A stretch of DNA of 64,000 nt from Liriodendron chinense. Lineage: Eukaryota > Streptophyta > Magnoliopsida > Magnoliales > Magnoliaceae. The notes beneath the pieces were generated by a model that made no database searches, was not told where the DNA came from, and was given only the letters and a program-made list of their open reading frames with translations. The position numbers and the translations under genes are program-made. Shown here piece after piece: positions 54,491-64,000 of the stretch (positions are counted from its first letter, which is position 1; the number at the start of each line of letters is the position of its first letter). The stretch lies in contig PVNU02001287.1 of assembly GCA_003013855.2 (NCBI GenBank), forward strand, positions 372,001 to 436,000, read 5' to 3'.

Positions 54491-56329
54491 TATTTCCTTT
54501 CCCGATTCCATTTGTTTTCAAAATTCAAGAAAATTCCTGATATACACCTGTAAAGAAACCTATACATTTTTCTCCTATTCACATCCACATAGATACGAAT
54601 AAACAGAAACTACACCATCCATACACAAATAATCCGTTCCACATCCACAAACAAACAATATTCATCCACACACATACATATAAGTTAAAAGTCGTATATT
54701 AAAAAAAATAATCAGGAAGATGAAGGCGGAGGTGGTGGGGCATCGGCGCCAAGGCGTGCAGCGAGAGCTTGAAACATCTCCTGCATCCGTCGCTCATGCT
54801 ACTGCCGCTCCTGCCGCAACTCCTCGATCCTCCTCTCCTGCTCTTCCCGTCGCCTCTCCTCCTCCTCTCGTCGCCTCTGCTCCTCCTGCTGTCGCCTTTC
54901 CTCCTCCTCCCTATGCCTCTGCTCCTCCTCCTCCTGTTGTGTAATACCCCAAAAATTTGGGCGCACGAGTAAGTACACGAGTGCAGTTTCACACGTGGAA
55001 AATTTAAATTATGGGCTGTGTTGTTCACACGCACACCCGCACGTATATACTTTTATACGCATTCTAACACTTTGTAAGGCCTTTGAAAACTCAGTATATT
55101 TAGCTAAATCAATAAACTGACTATTAGAAGGATCTATCATTGCTAGACCGGAGGATCTAACCGTCCACTCCGATTTCGGAGTACGCGATCGATGTAAACC
55201 GCCGTGCATCGCCCTGTACACATGTCTGTCCATAAAATTGACCCATACATCATGTCCGTCACAAGGCAGGTGCTTAGACCAAGGATTTCTTGGCCCTATG
55301 AACATGCTCGGGTGTGTTTGTGACATCCTAGGACCTTAGAATAATGTAAATTATAGATTAGTTAATTAGTTAGTAAATTAAGTAACTTACGTATTGATAA
55401 ATTAATATTAATTAAACCGTAAGAAATTAAAATATGTTCCCTTTATTAAAGTTGCTTCAAATGGATCCTAAAACAGCGCAGAAGTGTCAGACCTCATAAA
55501 ATCATAAATTTATAATAAGTACGAAAATTTCATTAGTTAAACTTAAGTTATGTGGTCATTTTCAAGTATCATGATTTCAGACGATCATTATCGTGCAAAA
55601 CTCTATATATTAGCTATAGGAAATGATCTAACCATACACATGAAGTTTCAAACCTCCGATCATCCTACAAAGGCTCTAATCGAAAATCGGGCCATAAGTG
55701 GACCATCTGAACTCGGATCTGCCTCATTTTTGGTGTCATACCCTAAAATAACGTGGCCTACCTGATGAGTGGAGTGGATTTTTCACATACATCGAGGTGG
55801 GGCCCACGTGTACAGTACAGCGGCCGGCCACGCGGGTCAAACGCGCGTTGACCGCGCTTCACGCGCACGCGGACGCCGAGTCCGTTTCGGACACTGAGCA
55901 GCGGCAGCGTCACCGTTGCTGCCGTTGTGGCCCACACCGTCCATCACAGTGGACCCCAGTAGCCGATCCAACCCGTCCATCTGGAGCGCTCCTCGCTCGG
56001 GCTTCGAGGGTAGGTGACCTTAATGTAGTCGGAAGATTGTACGGTCCTCCACGGCTTTCCAAAACCGACTCTTGGAGATAAGAAACTTCGAGATCGACAG
56101 ACCTGCGATGCATGGGTGGGCCAGGCCTCTTCCAAACCTTCGTGTGGACCCCACCTAGCTTCCCAACGAGCCTCATATGCACAGGAGTCCCGAAACTATT
56201 CAGTTTCCTTCTTCTACTCGGAAATGCATCCGAGAATCCGTCTGCAATACGCCGACCGTCCATCCGTCCTTGAGTGTATTTATAGGCCATGATAGGTCTC
56301 TCTTTCCCTCCAAGAGAACGCCAGAGAGA

Positions 56330-56350
56330 GAACTGTCAGAGAGAAAGAGA

Positions 56351-56392
<42 letters not shown>

Positions 56393-56590
56393 AGCAGCAC
56401 GTGCTGCTGCTGTTGTTGATGCTTGTACTGCTGCTGCTGTGATGCTGGGGCAGCGGTCCAGGTTAAGAGAAAGAAGAAAGAAAGAAAGAGAGAGAAAGAA
56501 GAAGAAGGAAGAAGAAAGAAAGAAAGAAAGAGAGAGAGAGGGAGAGAGAAAATGTGTATGAGAGAGAGAGAGAGAGAAGAGAGAGGTAAC
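56330..56590. repeat. GA-rich and CTG microsatellites in solo LTR
   Basis: (GA)n runs at about 56355-56390 and 56520-56580 flank CTG/TGC triplet runs at about 56400-56450. They produce long Ser/Leu or Arg/Glu ORFs on both strands that are not genes. Confidence 0.9.
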
Positions 56591-57478
56591 GGGTGAGAGG
56601 GAGAGGTTTCCATACCGTTGCCATTGCTGCTGTTGCTGGGGCAGCATCCCAGACAGAGAAGGAGAAAGAAAGGAGAAAGAGGAAAGGCAGAAGAAAGTTC
56701 TTCTCGATTCCAATCCAAGTCGACTTGCTGAGCGACTCGCTGAGCCAACTCATATTCGAGTTTGGGCATGTGTGGAGTCTATAGTTCATCATACGGTGAG
56801 TGATTCATCTCACGTAACTTTCTGTGTTGATTTTCTTTAGTGTTCTTTCCTGCTTACGTTGAAATTCTAAATTATTCTTCCCTAACTAGGTTTTAGGCAT
56901 GCTTTAATATTTTCTTCCTTAGTATGGGATCTTAGGTATGGGATTCATCTCTACAAATTCATCTTCAATTAGGTCGTTAATGTGCTTTATGTGCCTTCTA
57001 TTATATTAAATCCTACGTAAGGAATCCATCCATCTTCTATCTCTGTTCTTAAAGTTCACTCGCCAATTATCTTTTTGAATTAATTCTCATTTTTAATGCA
57101 CATGTCAGAATTCTACAACAATTCGATTTAGGTTTCTTACATGTGATGTCACCAACATACAACCCTAGATACACATAGTATTTTAAGATTCTACGTGACA
57201 TCATTCTCAAACTTCCTGATAAACAACCACTGAGGATTAGATAATATATAATACATAACTCTTGTAACAATCTTAGCTCGTCAACACAATAAACCTTATA
57301 CGACGATCTTCTTAAATTCCTCGATTGACAATAACTAAAGCAAGATAAAGAATTTCCTAATGAAGTTAATGCATGCATAGTGTGAATTGATTGAATTATG
57401 ATATGCATTGTATGATTGAAGAGTGCTTTCATAACTCATGACATGTGCATACATTTATACACTGCGACAGAACAGGAG

Positions 57479-57716
57479 CATGGTTGATTTGACTCCTGGC
57501 GTGCATGGTTGATTTGCCGCCTCGCTGTACCGGTTAGGTGAGCATGGTTGATTTGCGACAGGTTCCTAATGTTCAGTGGCAGCGAGTTCTGGTCGTTTCA
57601 CTTATTGAGCATGGTTGATTTGCTCGGTTGGATCAGTGGTGCATGGTTGATTTGCCCACTAGCGTGCATGGTTGATTTGCCGCCTCGTTGTACCGGTTAG
57701 GTGAGCATGGTTGATT
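57479..57716. repeat. GCATGGTTGATTTG array in solo LTR
   Basis: The 14-mer GCATGGTTGATTTG occurs seven times. Two of the copies lie in a larger repeat of about 163 bp that includes CCGCCTCG-TGTACCGGTTAG and CGACAGGTTCCTAATGTTC. Confidence 0.88.
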
Positions 57717-60043
57717 TGCGACAGGTTCCTAATGTTCAGTGGCAACGAGTTCCTAGACGTTTATTGCTCTCGCACCTATCATAACATACATGACATCATG
57801 ATCATTATGCGACATTTATAATAAATCATAAAGTGTATCAATCATGACCTTATCCTTATATATTTTCTACAATTCTATCCGTTGATGATTCATCTCCTAT
57901 CTCTTATTAACTGGAATATTACCTGTGATGGAAATGACCTCACTGGGCTTTTAGCTCACCAAAATCACCACAGTTCTTGCAGGTTCACAGGAAGAAAAAA
58001 AAACATAGACGGAGCAAAGTACTCAGAGGGTCACATATCACACGAGCGTCGAATGTAATCGATTTATTTTAGTTTTGTAAAATTCAATGTAACGAGACAT
58101 TAGTGGAAAAGAAACTTTATATTTGGGATTTATTTTAGTTATGCGATGTGTGGAATGGAATCTCAAGGAATCTATGCTCGAATTTTCAATTCACACTCTG
58201 GAACTCGGGCTTTGGGTTATTATACTCGAGTCGCGAATTTCAGGGCGTGACATGTTGCCTCTCCTCCTCCTCCCTATGCCTCTACTCCTCCTCTCTCTGC
58301 CTCTCCAGCTACTCTCGAATCTCATGGACGACGACCCGTAGCTGCTGAACCTCTCTCTCTGCGATATCAGCTCGGCGTTGAGCGCTCTCACCAGCTACGG
58401 ATCGGTTGGAGCCACCTCTAGTTTGTGCCATGAGCTTGGCACCATGGCCAAGCCCATGCACATATCCAGAACGGGTGCCAAGCACCTCGCTCAGGATTTC
58501 TGGCTCACTCCGCTGACTATCATTGGGAGTGGGTTGACTGCGTATGGTGTCCATCGCCGCCTGTAATGAAAAGATATGAAATTTCATAAAAAATGACATG
58601 AATGACATTATTATCAATCAATGCGCAATTAAATTTTACAAAGTAAAGATTTTTACCCAATGCCCACTGGCTCTAGGATGAACCCAAGATCCCGTCGCTT
58701 GCCGACAGTGAGTCCCTCTGTAGAGGTCTACTGGTCCAGGCTCCTGGCCGGTGACGGAATCTCGCTGCGCAATCGAAAGGAAAAAAGACTTATAATAAAT
58801 GCCAATCAAAATAATATATTAACTTAATAATCATCAATAACTTCTTACCATGTCGTAACGATGTCGTACAAATGACTTTGAACCAGCTATGTGGTTCACT
58901 TGTAACTTTTCCCTGTTCGCAAAATTTATTCTACTCCTCTTCTGAACACATTATACAAAATACATTTCTATTAATTGCGTATTTAATTGCGAATTTAATT
59001 GTTACCTTAAGATATCGTACATGTAAATATTACCTGAAAAGCCTCCGACGAAAATCTCTCGCAGAGTATCCGCCAGTCGTCTGTAGTAACGTGTGGCGGT
59101 GCGGACAGTACGGCCTCATCGTGTGTCCTGCACCGCTTGTACCGCTGGTGCAACTCTTCGCGGTACTCCTTGAACCGCTCTCTAATCATGTCGTCGACGG
59201 CATGAGAAATGTAGGGAACATTCAAATCGAAGTCAAATTTATCCTGCAGTTTTGTAAATAATAAATTAAGGCAATAAACTTATTAACAATAGGACTTAAC
59301 CGTAAATGAACTTTCACAAAAGAAAATTTCAATTTACTAAACTTTACCTGAAGGCGCTGACGGATGAGCTGTCGCACATCATCTGTCACGTCAGTCCAAC
59401 GGGGGGTGGTGGCAAGGATCAGAGATCGGCATAGGACACCGACCTCAGACGTAAACAGTCTGGCACTGTCCCCAGCAGGTCTAAGGCAGTCCTGTGGGAA
59501 CTCTACTGCCACCCTACCCTCATTCGTAAGTCGCTCTAAAACTAACCCACGCGTGGGTCCACGTCCTCGTCGGTTGGTAGAAGATGCTGTTGTGAAAAGA
59601 TATATGTAAGTAACAATATAAAAAGAAATCACTAAATAAATGTCTAGACTTACATGCAATGCCCGGTGTATGCTGAACCGAAGGATCAGATGACTGTGAT
59701 GCACCGTGCGACGTCGATGCTGTCTGCGTCGCATCACGGGTGGAAGGGGTAGATCCAGTGCGCGAACGACCTGATCTCCCACCTGGTGCCATGACTGAAT
59801 ATATCTGAAATACAAACATATAAATTTAAACAATGTCAATGTAAGTTTATGAACATCATTGTAGAGTGAATTTGTGCTTATGCTTAGAGAGATGATAAAA
59901 ATATGATTAGACCATTACACTATAATGCAAGCAGAATATAATAAAACTGTAAACAGAATATAAAAGTTGAAAAATCCATTACACATTGTCATTCTATATT
60001 AAATACATATATTTCATTGTAATACAAATCAACTTCGGATCAA

Positions 60044-60430
60044 CTATCCGAAATACTCCCTACGTAAGTTATCGTACGCTGCAGATGTATATGTCAAGCT
60101 GTATGAAGCACTCGACATTGTTACAGCCAACATGCCAGTCACAATAGGAGAAATCTGATATCTCGGGACTCCATTTAGATGTGCAAGTGATAATGTCGCA
60201 TCTTCCATACGAAGTTTTCCGCGGTTATATTCCTCAATCAGGTCCGAAATTTCTTTGAGATTGTATAATCTTTCATCTGAGTCATCATCTTCCTCCCTAC
60301 ATTTCTCGACCAGACCGGGTATCTCTCTGGCCCTACCAGAAGAATATAGGGCCGGAAAATCCATCCGCAACAGCTGATGAAGTATGCTGCATGCTTCCGC
60401 TACGCTCCAGTTTGTGGAGGACATGATCAA
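60044..60430 (-). CDS. Unrecognised 128-codon ORF inside the CACTA
   Basis: An open frame from Met (60428-60430; a second Met, MSSTNWS, lies two codons in) to a stop at 60044. The protein is acidic and leucine-rich, with DFPALYSSGRAREIPGLVEK, an acidic stretch REEDDDSDERL, then LKEISDLIEEYNRGKLRMED and LNGVPRYQISPIVTGMLAV. I do not recognise the family. It lies between the two transposase genes in the same orientation and is uninterrupted, unlike both of them. It could be an exon of a CACTA gene or a captured host fragment. 59840-60043 and 60431-60589 on its sides show no features. Confidence 0.45.
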   Translation of the reverse strand: MIMSSTNWSVAEACSILHQLLRMDFPALYSSGRAREIPGLVEKCREEDDDSDERLYNLKEISDLIEEYNRGKLRMEDATLSLAHLNGVPRYQISPIVTGMLAVTMSSASYSLTYTSAAYDNLRREYFG

Positions 60431-60589
60431 AAAGTGACTTAACTGTAAATGTAGATTATAAACAAGTCAATTCAGAAAAAAAATCATGACTTGTAAAACA
60501 TATATACATGTAATAATCAAATTAATCGAATTGAAAATTACATGTACATCTTGTATACATTTAATAATCATCGTCTGAATCATTATCGC

Positions 60590-61920
60590 TTAGGACTCTT
60601 TCTTCTTCACCAGTCGTTTAATAACCTCTACATTCAAAGATTTCGAATAAAAATCTTTAAAAAATATCTCCAACTCAATCAGCGTATCACTGACATCCTT
60701 GTTAAGGAATCCACGAATCGCAACCGGTAGTAGACGTTGCAGAAGGACGTGACAGTCATGACTTTTCATTCCTGTTACCTTACAGTCCGTAATGTTTACG
60801 TGCCGAGAGATATTCGATGCATACCCATCGAGAAATTTCACCTTGTTCAACCATTCACATACACGTTTTTTCTCTAGTTTTGTCAATGTGTAGCAGGCTG
60901 CTGGTATAGTATATGAATTTTCATGTGGTTGCAAGTGCAACTCTTTCCTTAAAACCATTGCTTGTAGATCCAATCGAGCCTTAAAATTGTCTTTTGTTTT
61001 CTTCTCTATGTTCATCAATGTTCCAAAGACATTGTCACATATATTCTTCTCAATATGCATGAAATTCAAGTTGTGTCATAATTTCAGATGACTCCAATAA
61101 GGCAACTCAAAAAAATGCTCTTCTTCCTCCAGTTGTACTCCAATACTGTACGTTTTCTCTTCTTCAAGTGCGGTGCCTTACCAAATCTAACTTCTTCAAT
61201 GTTACTCAGTTGTTGTAACACATCTTCTGTAGATAGTTCTTTCGGTGGTGGCCTATGATCTTGTTTGCCATCAAAGATTACCGTCTTCCTGCACCAACTA
61301 TGATCCCTCGAAAGGAAGCGACGATGGCCCATATAACACGTTTTTTTACTATGCTTCAATGACAATGAACAAGTCTCAGTACTACATGTAGGACAAGCTA
61401 ACTTTCCCTTCGTTCTCCACCCAGACAAATTCCCATATGCAGGGAAGTCATTTATTATCCACAAGACCGCTGCATGCAATCGAAACGTCTGTTCTGCAAA
61501 AGTGTCATACGTCTGGACACCCATAGGAGGAATATCCTGGCTAGTACTTGTCGCTGCAAAATCAGTATCCACAATTGTTCCCCTTAACACATCCCCAATG
61601 ATATCTTACATATCGTCAACATCTTCATCCTTGTCATTAGGCACAATTGGGTCAGCAAGGACTTCAGTGGCCTCAACTCTTTCGTGGAAGTCTTCACCAT
61701 GATGAATCCACCAATTGTAACCCTGGTCAATCCCAACTATGAACAAATCATCTTCCACTTTGTCCAATGTCTTATGAATCATGTTCTTGCATTTTCGGCA
61801 TGGACACCTAATTCTATTATCTGAATCAGCCCGATATCTCACAAATTCCATGAACTCCTTAACACCTTCTTTATACTCTGGGCCAAACCGATTCTTAGCT
61901 TACATCCAACGCTTATCCAT
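60590..61920 (-). pseudogene. CACTA transposase, TNP2-type, with internal and C-terminal deletions
   Basis: The start MDKRWM is at 61918-61920, followed at once by TAA. The N-terminal transposase-associated domain (GPEYKEGVKEFMEF, CPCRKCKN, WWIHHGEDF) reads on to about 61606. After a stop, the frame goes from TDFAATSTSQD directly to QTYDTFAEQTFRLHAAVLWIINDFPAYGNLSG, KLACPTC and RRFLSRDHSWC, so roughly 200-300 residues before it, present in typical TNP2, are missing. A frameshift and TGA near 61084 precede NFMHIEKNICDN...MKSHDCHVLLQRLLPVAIRG. The protein ends early at VEVIKRLVKKKES, lacking the usual C-terminal region. It is inactive. Confidence 0.85.
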
Positions 61921-61929
61921 ATCTACAAT

Positions 61930-64000
61930 GCAAAGATTAGAGTCAGGTTTAGTTTAGGTGATTTGAGTTTAGGATTAGGTTTAGTCATAGGTTGAAATTT
62001 TCGAGTTCGGGATGGGGTTTTGGGTTAGGTTTTCGAGTTAGGGTCTAAGTTTAGGTTAGGTGAATGGATTTAGGAATAAGTGTAGGTTTAGTTTATGGTA
62101 TTTGAGTTTAAGAATAAGTTTAGACATAGGTTTAGATTTTTGGGTTCGGGATCGGGTTTAAGGTTAGGTTTTTGAGTTTGGGTATAGGTTTAGGTTAGGT
62201 GAATTGATTTAGGAATAGGTGTAGGTTTAGTTTAAGTGATTTGAGTTTAAGATTAGGTTTAGGGCATAGGTTGAGATTTTTCGGTTTGGGATCGGGTTTA
62301 AGGTCGCATTTTCGTGTTTGGGTCAAGGTTTAGGTTAGGTGAATGGATTTAGGAATAGGTGTAGGTTTAGGCTAGGTGACATGAGATTAGGATTAGGTTT
62401 AGGGCATAGGTTGAGATTTTCGGGTTCGGGATTGGGTTTAGGGTCGCATTTTAGTGTTTGGGTCTAGGTTTAGGTTAGGTGAATGGATTTAGGAATAGGT
62501 GTAGGTTTAGGTTAGGTGACATGAGATTAGGATTAGGTTTAGGGCATAGGTTGAGAGTTTCGAGTTCGGGATCGGGTTTTGGGTCGCATTTTCGTGTTTG
62601 GGTCTAGGTTTAGGTTAGGTGAATAGATTTAGGAATAGGTGTAGGTTTAGTTTAGGTGACATGAGTTTAGAATTAGGTTTAGGGCATAGGTTGAGAGTTT
62701 CAGGTTCGGGATGGGGTTTAGGGTCGCATTTTCGTGTTTGGGTCTAGGTTTAGGTTAGGTGAATTGATTTAGGAATAGGTGTAGGTTTAGTTTAGGTGAC
62801 ATGAGTTTAGAATTAGGTTTAGGGCATAGGTTGAGAGTTTCGGGTTCGGGATCGGGTTTTGGGTCGCATTTTCGTGTTTGGGTCTAGGTTTAGGTTAGGT
62901 GAATGGATTTAGGAATAGGTGTAGGTTTAGGTTAGGTGACATGAGTTTAGGATTAGGTTTAGGGCATAGGTTGAGAGTTTCGGGTTCGGGATCGGGTTTT
63001 GGGTCGCATTTTCGTGTTTGGGTCAAGGTTTAGGTTAGGTGAATGGATTTAGGAAAAGGTGTAGGTTTAGGTTAGGTGACATTAGTTTAGGATTAGGTTT
63101 AGGGCATAGGTTGAGATTTTCGGGTTCGGGATCGGGTTTTGGGTCGCATTTTCGTGTTTGGGTCATGGTTTAGGTTAGGTGAATGGATTTAGGAATAGGT
63201 GTAGGTTTAGGTTAGGTGACATGAGTTTAGGATTAGGTTTAGGACATAGGTTGAGATTTTCGGGTTCGGGATCTGGTTTTGGGTCGCATTTTCGTGTTTG
63301 GGTCAAGGTTTAGGTTAGGTGAATGGATTTAGGAATAGGTGTAGGTTTAGTTTAGGTGACATGAGTTTAGGATTAGGTTTAAGGCATAAGTTTAGATTTT
63401 CGGGTTCGGGATCGGGTTTCGGGTTTGGTTTTCGAGTTTGGGTCTAGGTTTAGGTTAGGTGAATTGATTTAGGAATATGTGTAGGTTTAGTTTAGGTGAT
63501 TTGAGTTTAGGATTAGGTTTAGGGCATAGGTTTACATTTTCAGGTTCGGGATCGGGTTTAGGGTCACATTTTCGTGTATTGGTCTAAGTTTAGGTTAGGC
63601 GAATGGATTTAGGAATAGGTGTAGGTTTAGTTTAGGTGATTTGAGTTTAAGATTAGGTTTAGGCCTACGTGTAGGATTTCGGGTTCAGGATCGGGTTTAA
63701 GGTTATGTTTTCGAGTTTGGGTCTAGGTTTAGGTGAGAGTTGTGGATTTAAGAATAGGTGTAGGTTTAGGTTAGTTGACATGAGTTTAGGATTAGGTTTA
63801 GGCCTACGTGTAGGATTTCTGGTGGGGATCGGGCTTAAGGTTATGTTTTCGAGTTTGGGTCTAGGTTTAGGTGAGAGTCGTGGATTTAGGAATAGGTGTA
63901 GGTTTAGGTTAGGTGACATGAGTTTAGGATTAGGTTTAGGCCTAGGTTTAGCATTTCGGCTTCGGGATCGGTCTTAAGGTTAGGTTATCGAGTTTGGGTC
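61930..64000. repeat. 140-bp tandem repeat with telomere-like words
   Basis: The anchor GAAT(G/T)GATTTAGGAATAGG recurs at 62201, 62341, 62481, 62621, 62761, 62901, 63041, 63181, 63321, 63461 and 63601, exactly 140 bp apart. Looser copies lie on both sides (about 62062, 63735, 63873). About fifteen units are visible and the array runs off the window. The unit is G/T-rich, with TTTAGGTTAGG and TTTAGGG-like words and CGGGTTCGGGATCGGG. It lies directly upstream of the TNP2 start. Gly-Leu-rich ORFs at 63665-63977 are by-products of the repeat. Confidence 0.93.

Larger units (their letters stand above)
54940..58252. mobile_element. Solo LTR, 3313 bp, with TGTTG target duplication
   Basis: Ends TGTAATACCCC and GGGCGTGACA (TG...CA), flanked by TGTTG at 54935-54939 and 58253-58257. 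Removing it and one TGTTG restores the coiled-coil frame of the CACTA gene. There is no internal PBS, PPT, gag or pol and no second copy of the ends inside, so it is a solo LTR left by LTR-LTR recombination. Long LTRs with such ends resemble Del/Tekay chromoviruses; that link is inference. Inside are a GC-rich patch (about 55800-55930), GA/CT simple repeats (about 56330-56590) and a GCATGGTTGATTTG array (57479-57716). Confidence 0.88.
54712..59792 (-). pseudogene. CACTA accessory gene, Transposase_24-like, six exons, split by solo LTR
   Basis: The start MAPGGRSGRSRTG is at 59790-59792. Exons inferred from GT-AG sites that keep the frame: 59792-59654, 59586-59348, 59243-59034, 58941-58849, 58764-58657, and a last exon 58560-58253 continued at 54939-54712. 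Core segments are RRGRGPTRGL, PRWTDVTDDVRQLIRQRL, FDFDLNVPYISHAVDDMIRERFKEYREEL and NREKLQVNHIAGSKSFVRHRYDM, of the plant Ptta/En/Spm (Transposase_24) type. The tail is a charged R/E/Q coiled coil ending in a proline run. Three in-frame stops (58309, about 58285, about 54799) and the insertion make it a pseudogene. It probably bound transposon DNA or partnered TNP2. Confidence 0.8.
54130..64000 (-). mobile_element. CACTA (En/Spm-type) DNA transposon, one end in window
   Basis: The left end starts CACTACAAGAAATTCCC, preceded by TAG, a candidate 3-bp target duplication. Subterminal ACCGACGAAA/TTTCGTCGGT repeats follow. Both typical genes are on the minus strand: a Transposase_24-type gene (54712-59792) and a degenerate TNP2-type transposase (60590-61920). 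I see no second CACTA end before 64000, so the element continues beyond the window. It sits in Ath-5 pol and is itself split by a solo LTR. Confidence 0.9.

Noticed and set aside
54720..54972. Pro/Leu-rich plus-strand ORFs
   Set aside because: They are the reverse of the R/E/Q coiled-coil tail of the CACTA accessory gene on the minus strand, which fits the splice and frame evidence.
55797..56290. GC-rich patch with ORFs on both strands, considered as a captured host exon
   Set aside because: It lies within the solo LTR, has no matching splice sites or family motif, and the frames overlap on both strands.
56200..56792. Ser/Leu-rich and Arg/Glu-rich ORFs on both strands
   Set aside because: Translations of GA/CT and CTG simple repeats in the solo LTR.
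63665..63977. Pro/Asn-rich and Gly/Leu-rich ORFs at the right edge
   Set aside because: Translations of the 140-bp tandem repeat, open in two opposite frames because the repeat is stop-poor.
61930..64000. True telomere
   Set aside because: The words are mixed (TTTAGGTTAGG, GATTTAGG, CGGGATCGGG) in a 140-bp unit, unlike a pure TTTAGGG array, and the position is inside a transposon.

Overview
This window is plant nuclear DNA made almost entirely of transposable elements nested in one another. I found no host protein-coding gene, tRNA or rRNA that I could support. Angiosperm origin is inferred from Athila-type and Tat-type Ty3/gypsy retrotransposons, a CACTA (En/Spm) DNA transposon with a TNP2-type transposase and a Transposase_24-type partner, the plant PBS sequences, and TTTAGGG-like repeats. 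The species cannot be named from the sequence. Element names below are mine. LAYOUT. 1-10031: Ath-1, an Athila-type element on the minus strand, cut by the window start. 10032-10640: a duplicated piece of Ath-2 gag. 10641-20309: Tat-1, a minus-strand Tat-type element that has gag, an oppositely oriented spliced ORF and a 3.2-kb LTR, but no pol. 20310-20897: a second copy of the promoter-distal part of the Ath-1 LTR. 20898-34266: Ath-2 (minus; gag and 5' LTR), split by Ath-3. 23616-33545: Ath-3 (plus), complete with two LTRs and a 5-bp target duplication. 34267-50216: Tat-2 (minus), with an antisense ORF on the left and integrase, two RNase H domains, RT and protease on the right. It is split by Ath-4. 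36091-43948: Ath-4 (minus), with two LTRs and a 5-bp target duplication but no RT or integrase. 50217-54129: Ath-5 (minus), one LTR and integrase. 54130-64000: a CACTA transposon, split by a 3.3-kb solo LTR (54940-58252) and ending in a 140-bp tandem repeat that runs off the window. ORDER OF EVENTS, inferred from what interrupts what. Tat-2 is the base layer on the right. Ath-2, Ath-4 and Ath-5 inserted into it. Ath-1 inserted into Ath-2 gag, Tat-1 into the TATA box of the Ath-1 5' LTR, Ath-3 into the Ath-2 5' LTR, the CACTA into Ath-5 integrase, and the solo-LTR parent into the CACTA partner gene. An extra copy of the Ath-1 LTR / Ath-2 gag junction (9444-10640 matching 20310-21500) shows a later duplication or unequal exchange. 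MOST INTERESTING SIGNALS. All five Athila-type elements carry an array of the palindrome GACCGGTC about 90-115 bp upstream of the LTR TATA box. They also carry a hairpin about 150-185 nt downstream of that TATA box, with a base-pair-preserving change in one element. Conserved non-coding blocks and a second polypurine tract lie in the 3' region. Tat-1 has an analogous array built on a different word, GCGCATG(T). Together these suggest that the LTRs hold elaborate cis-regulatory arrays that the protein annotation does not explain.
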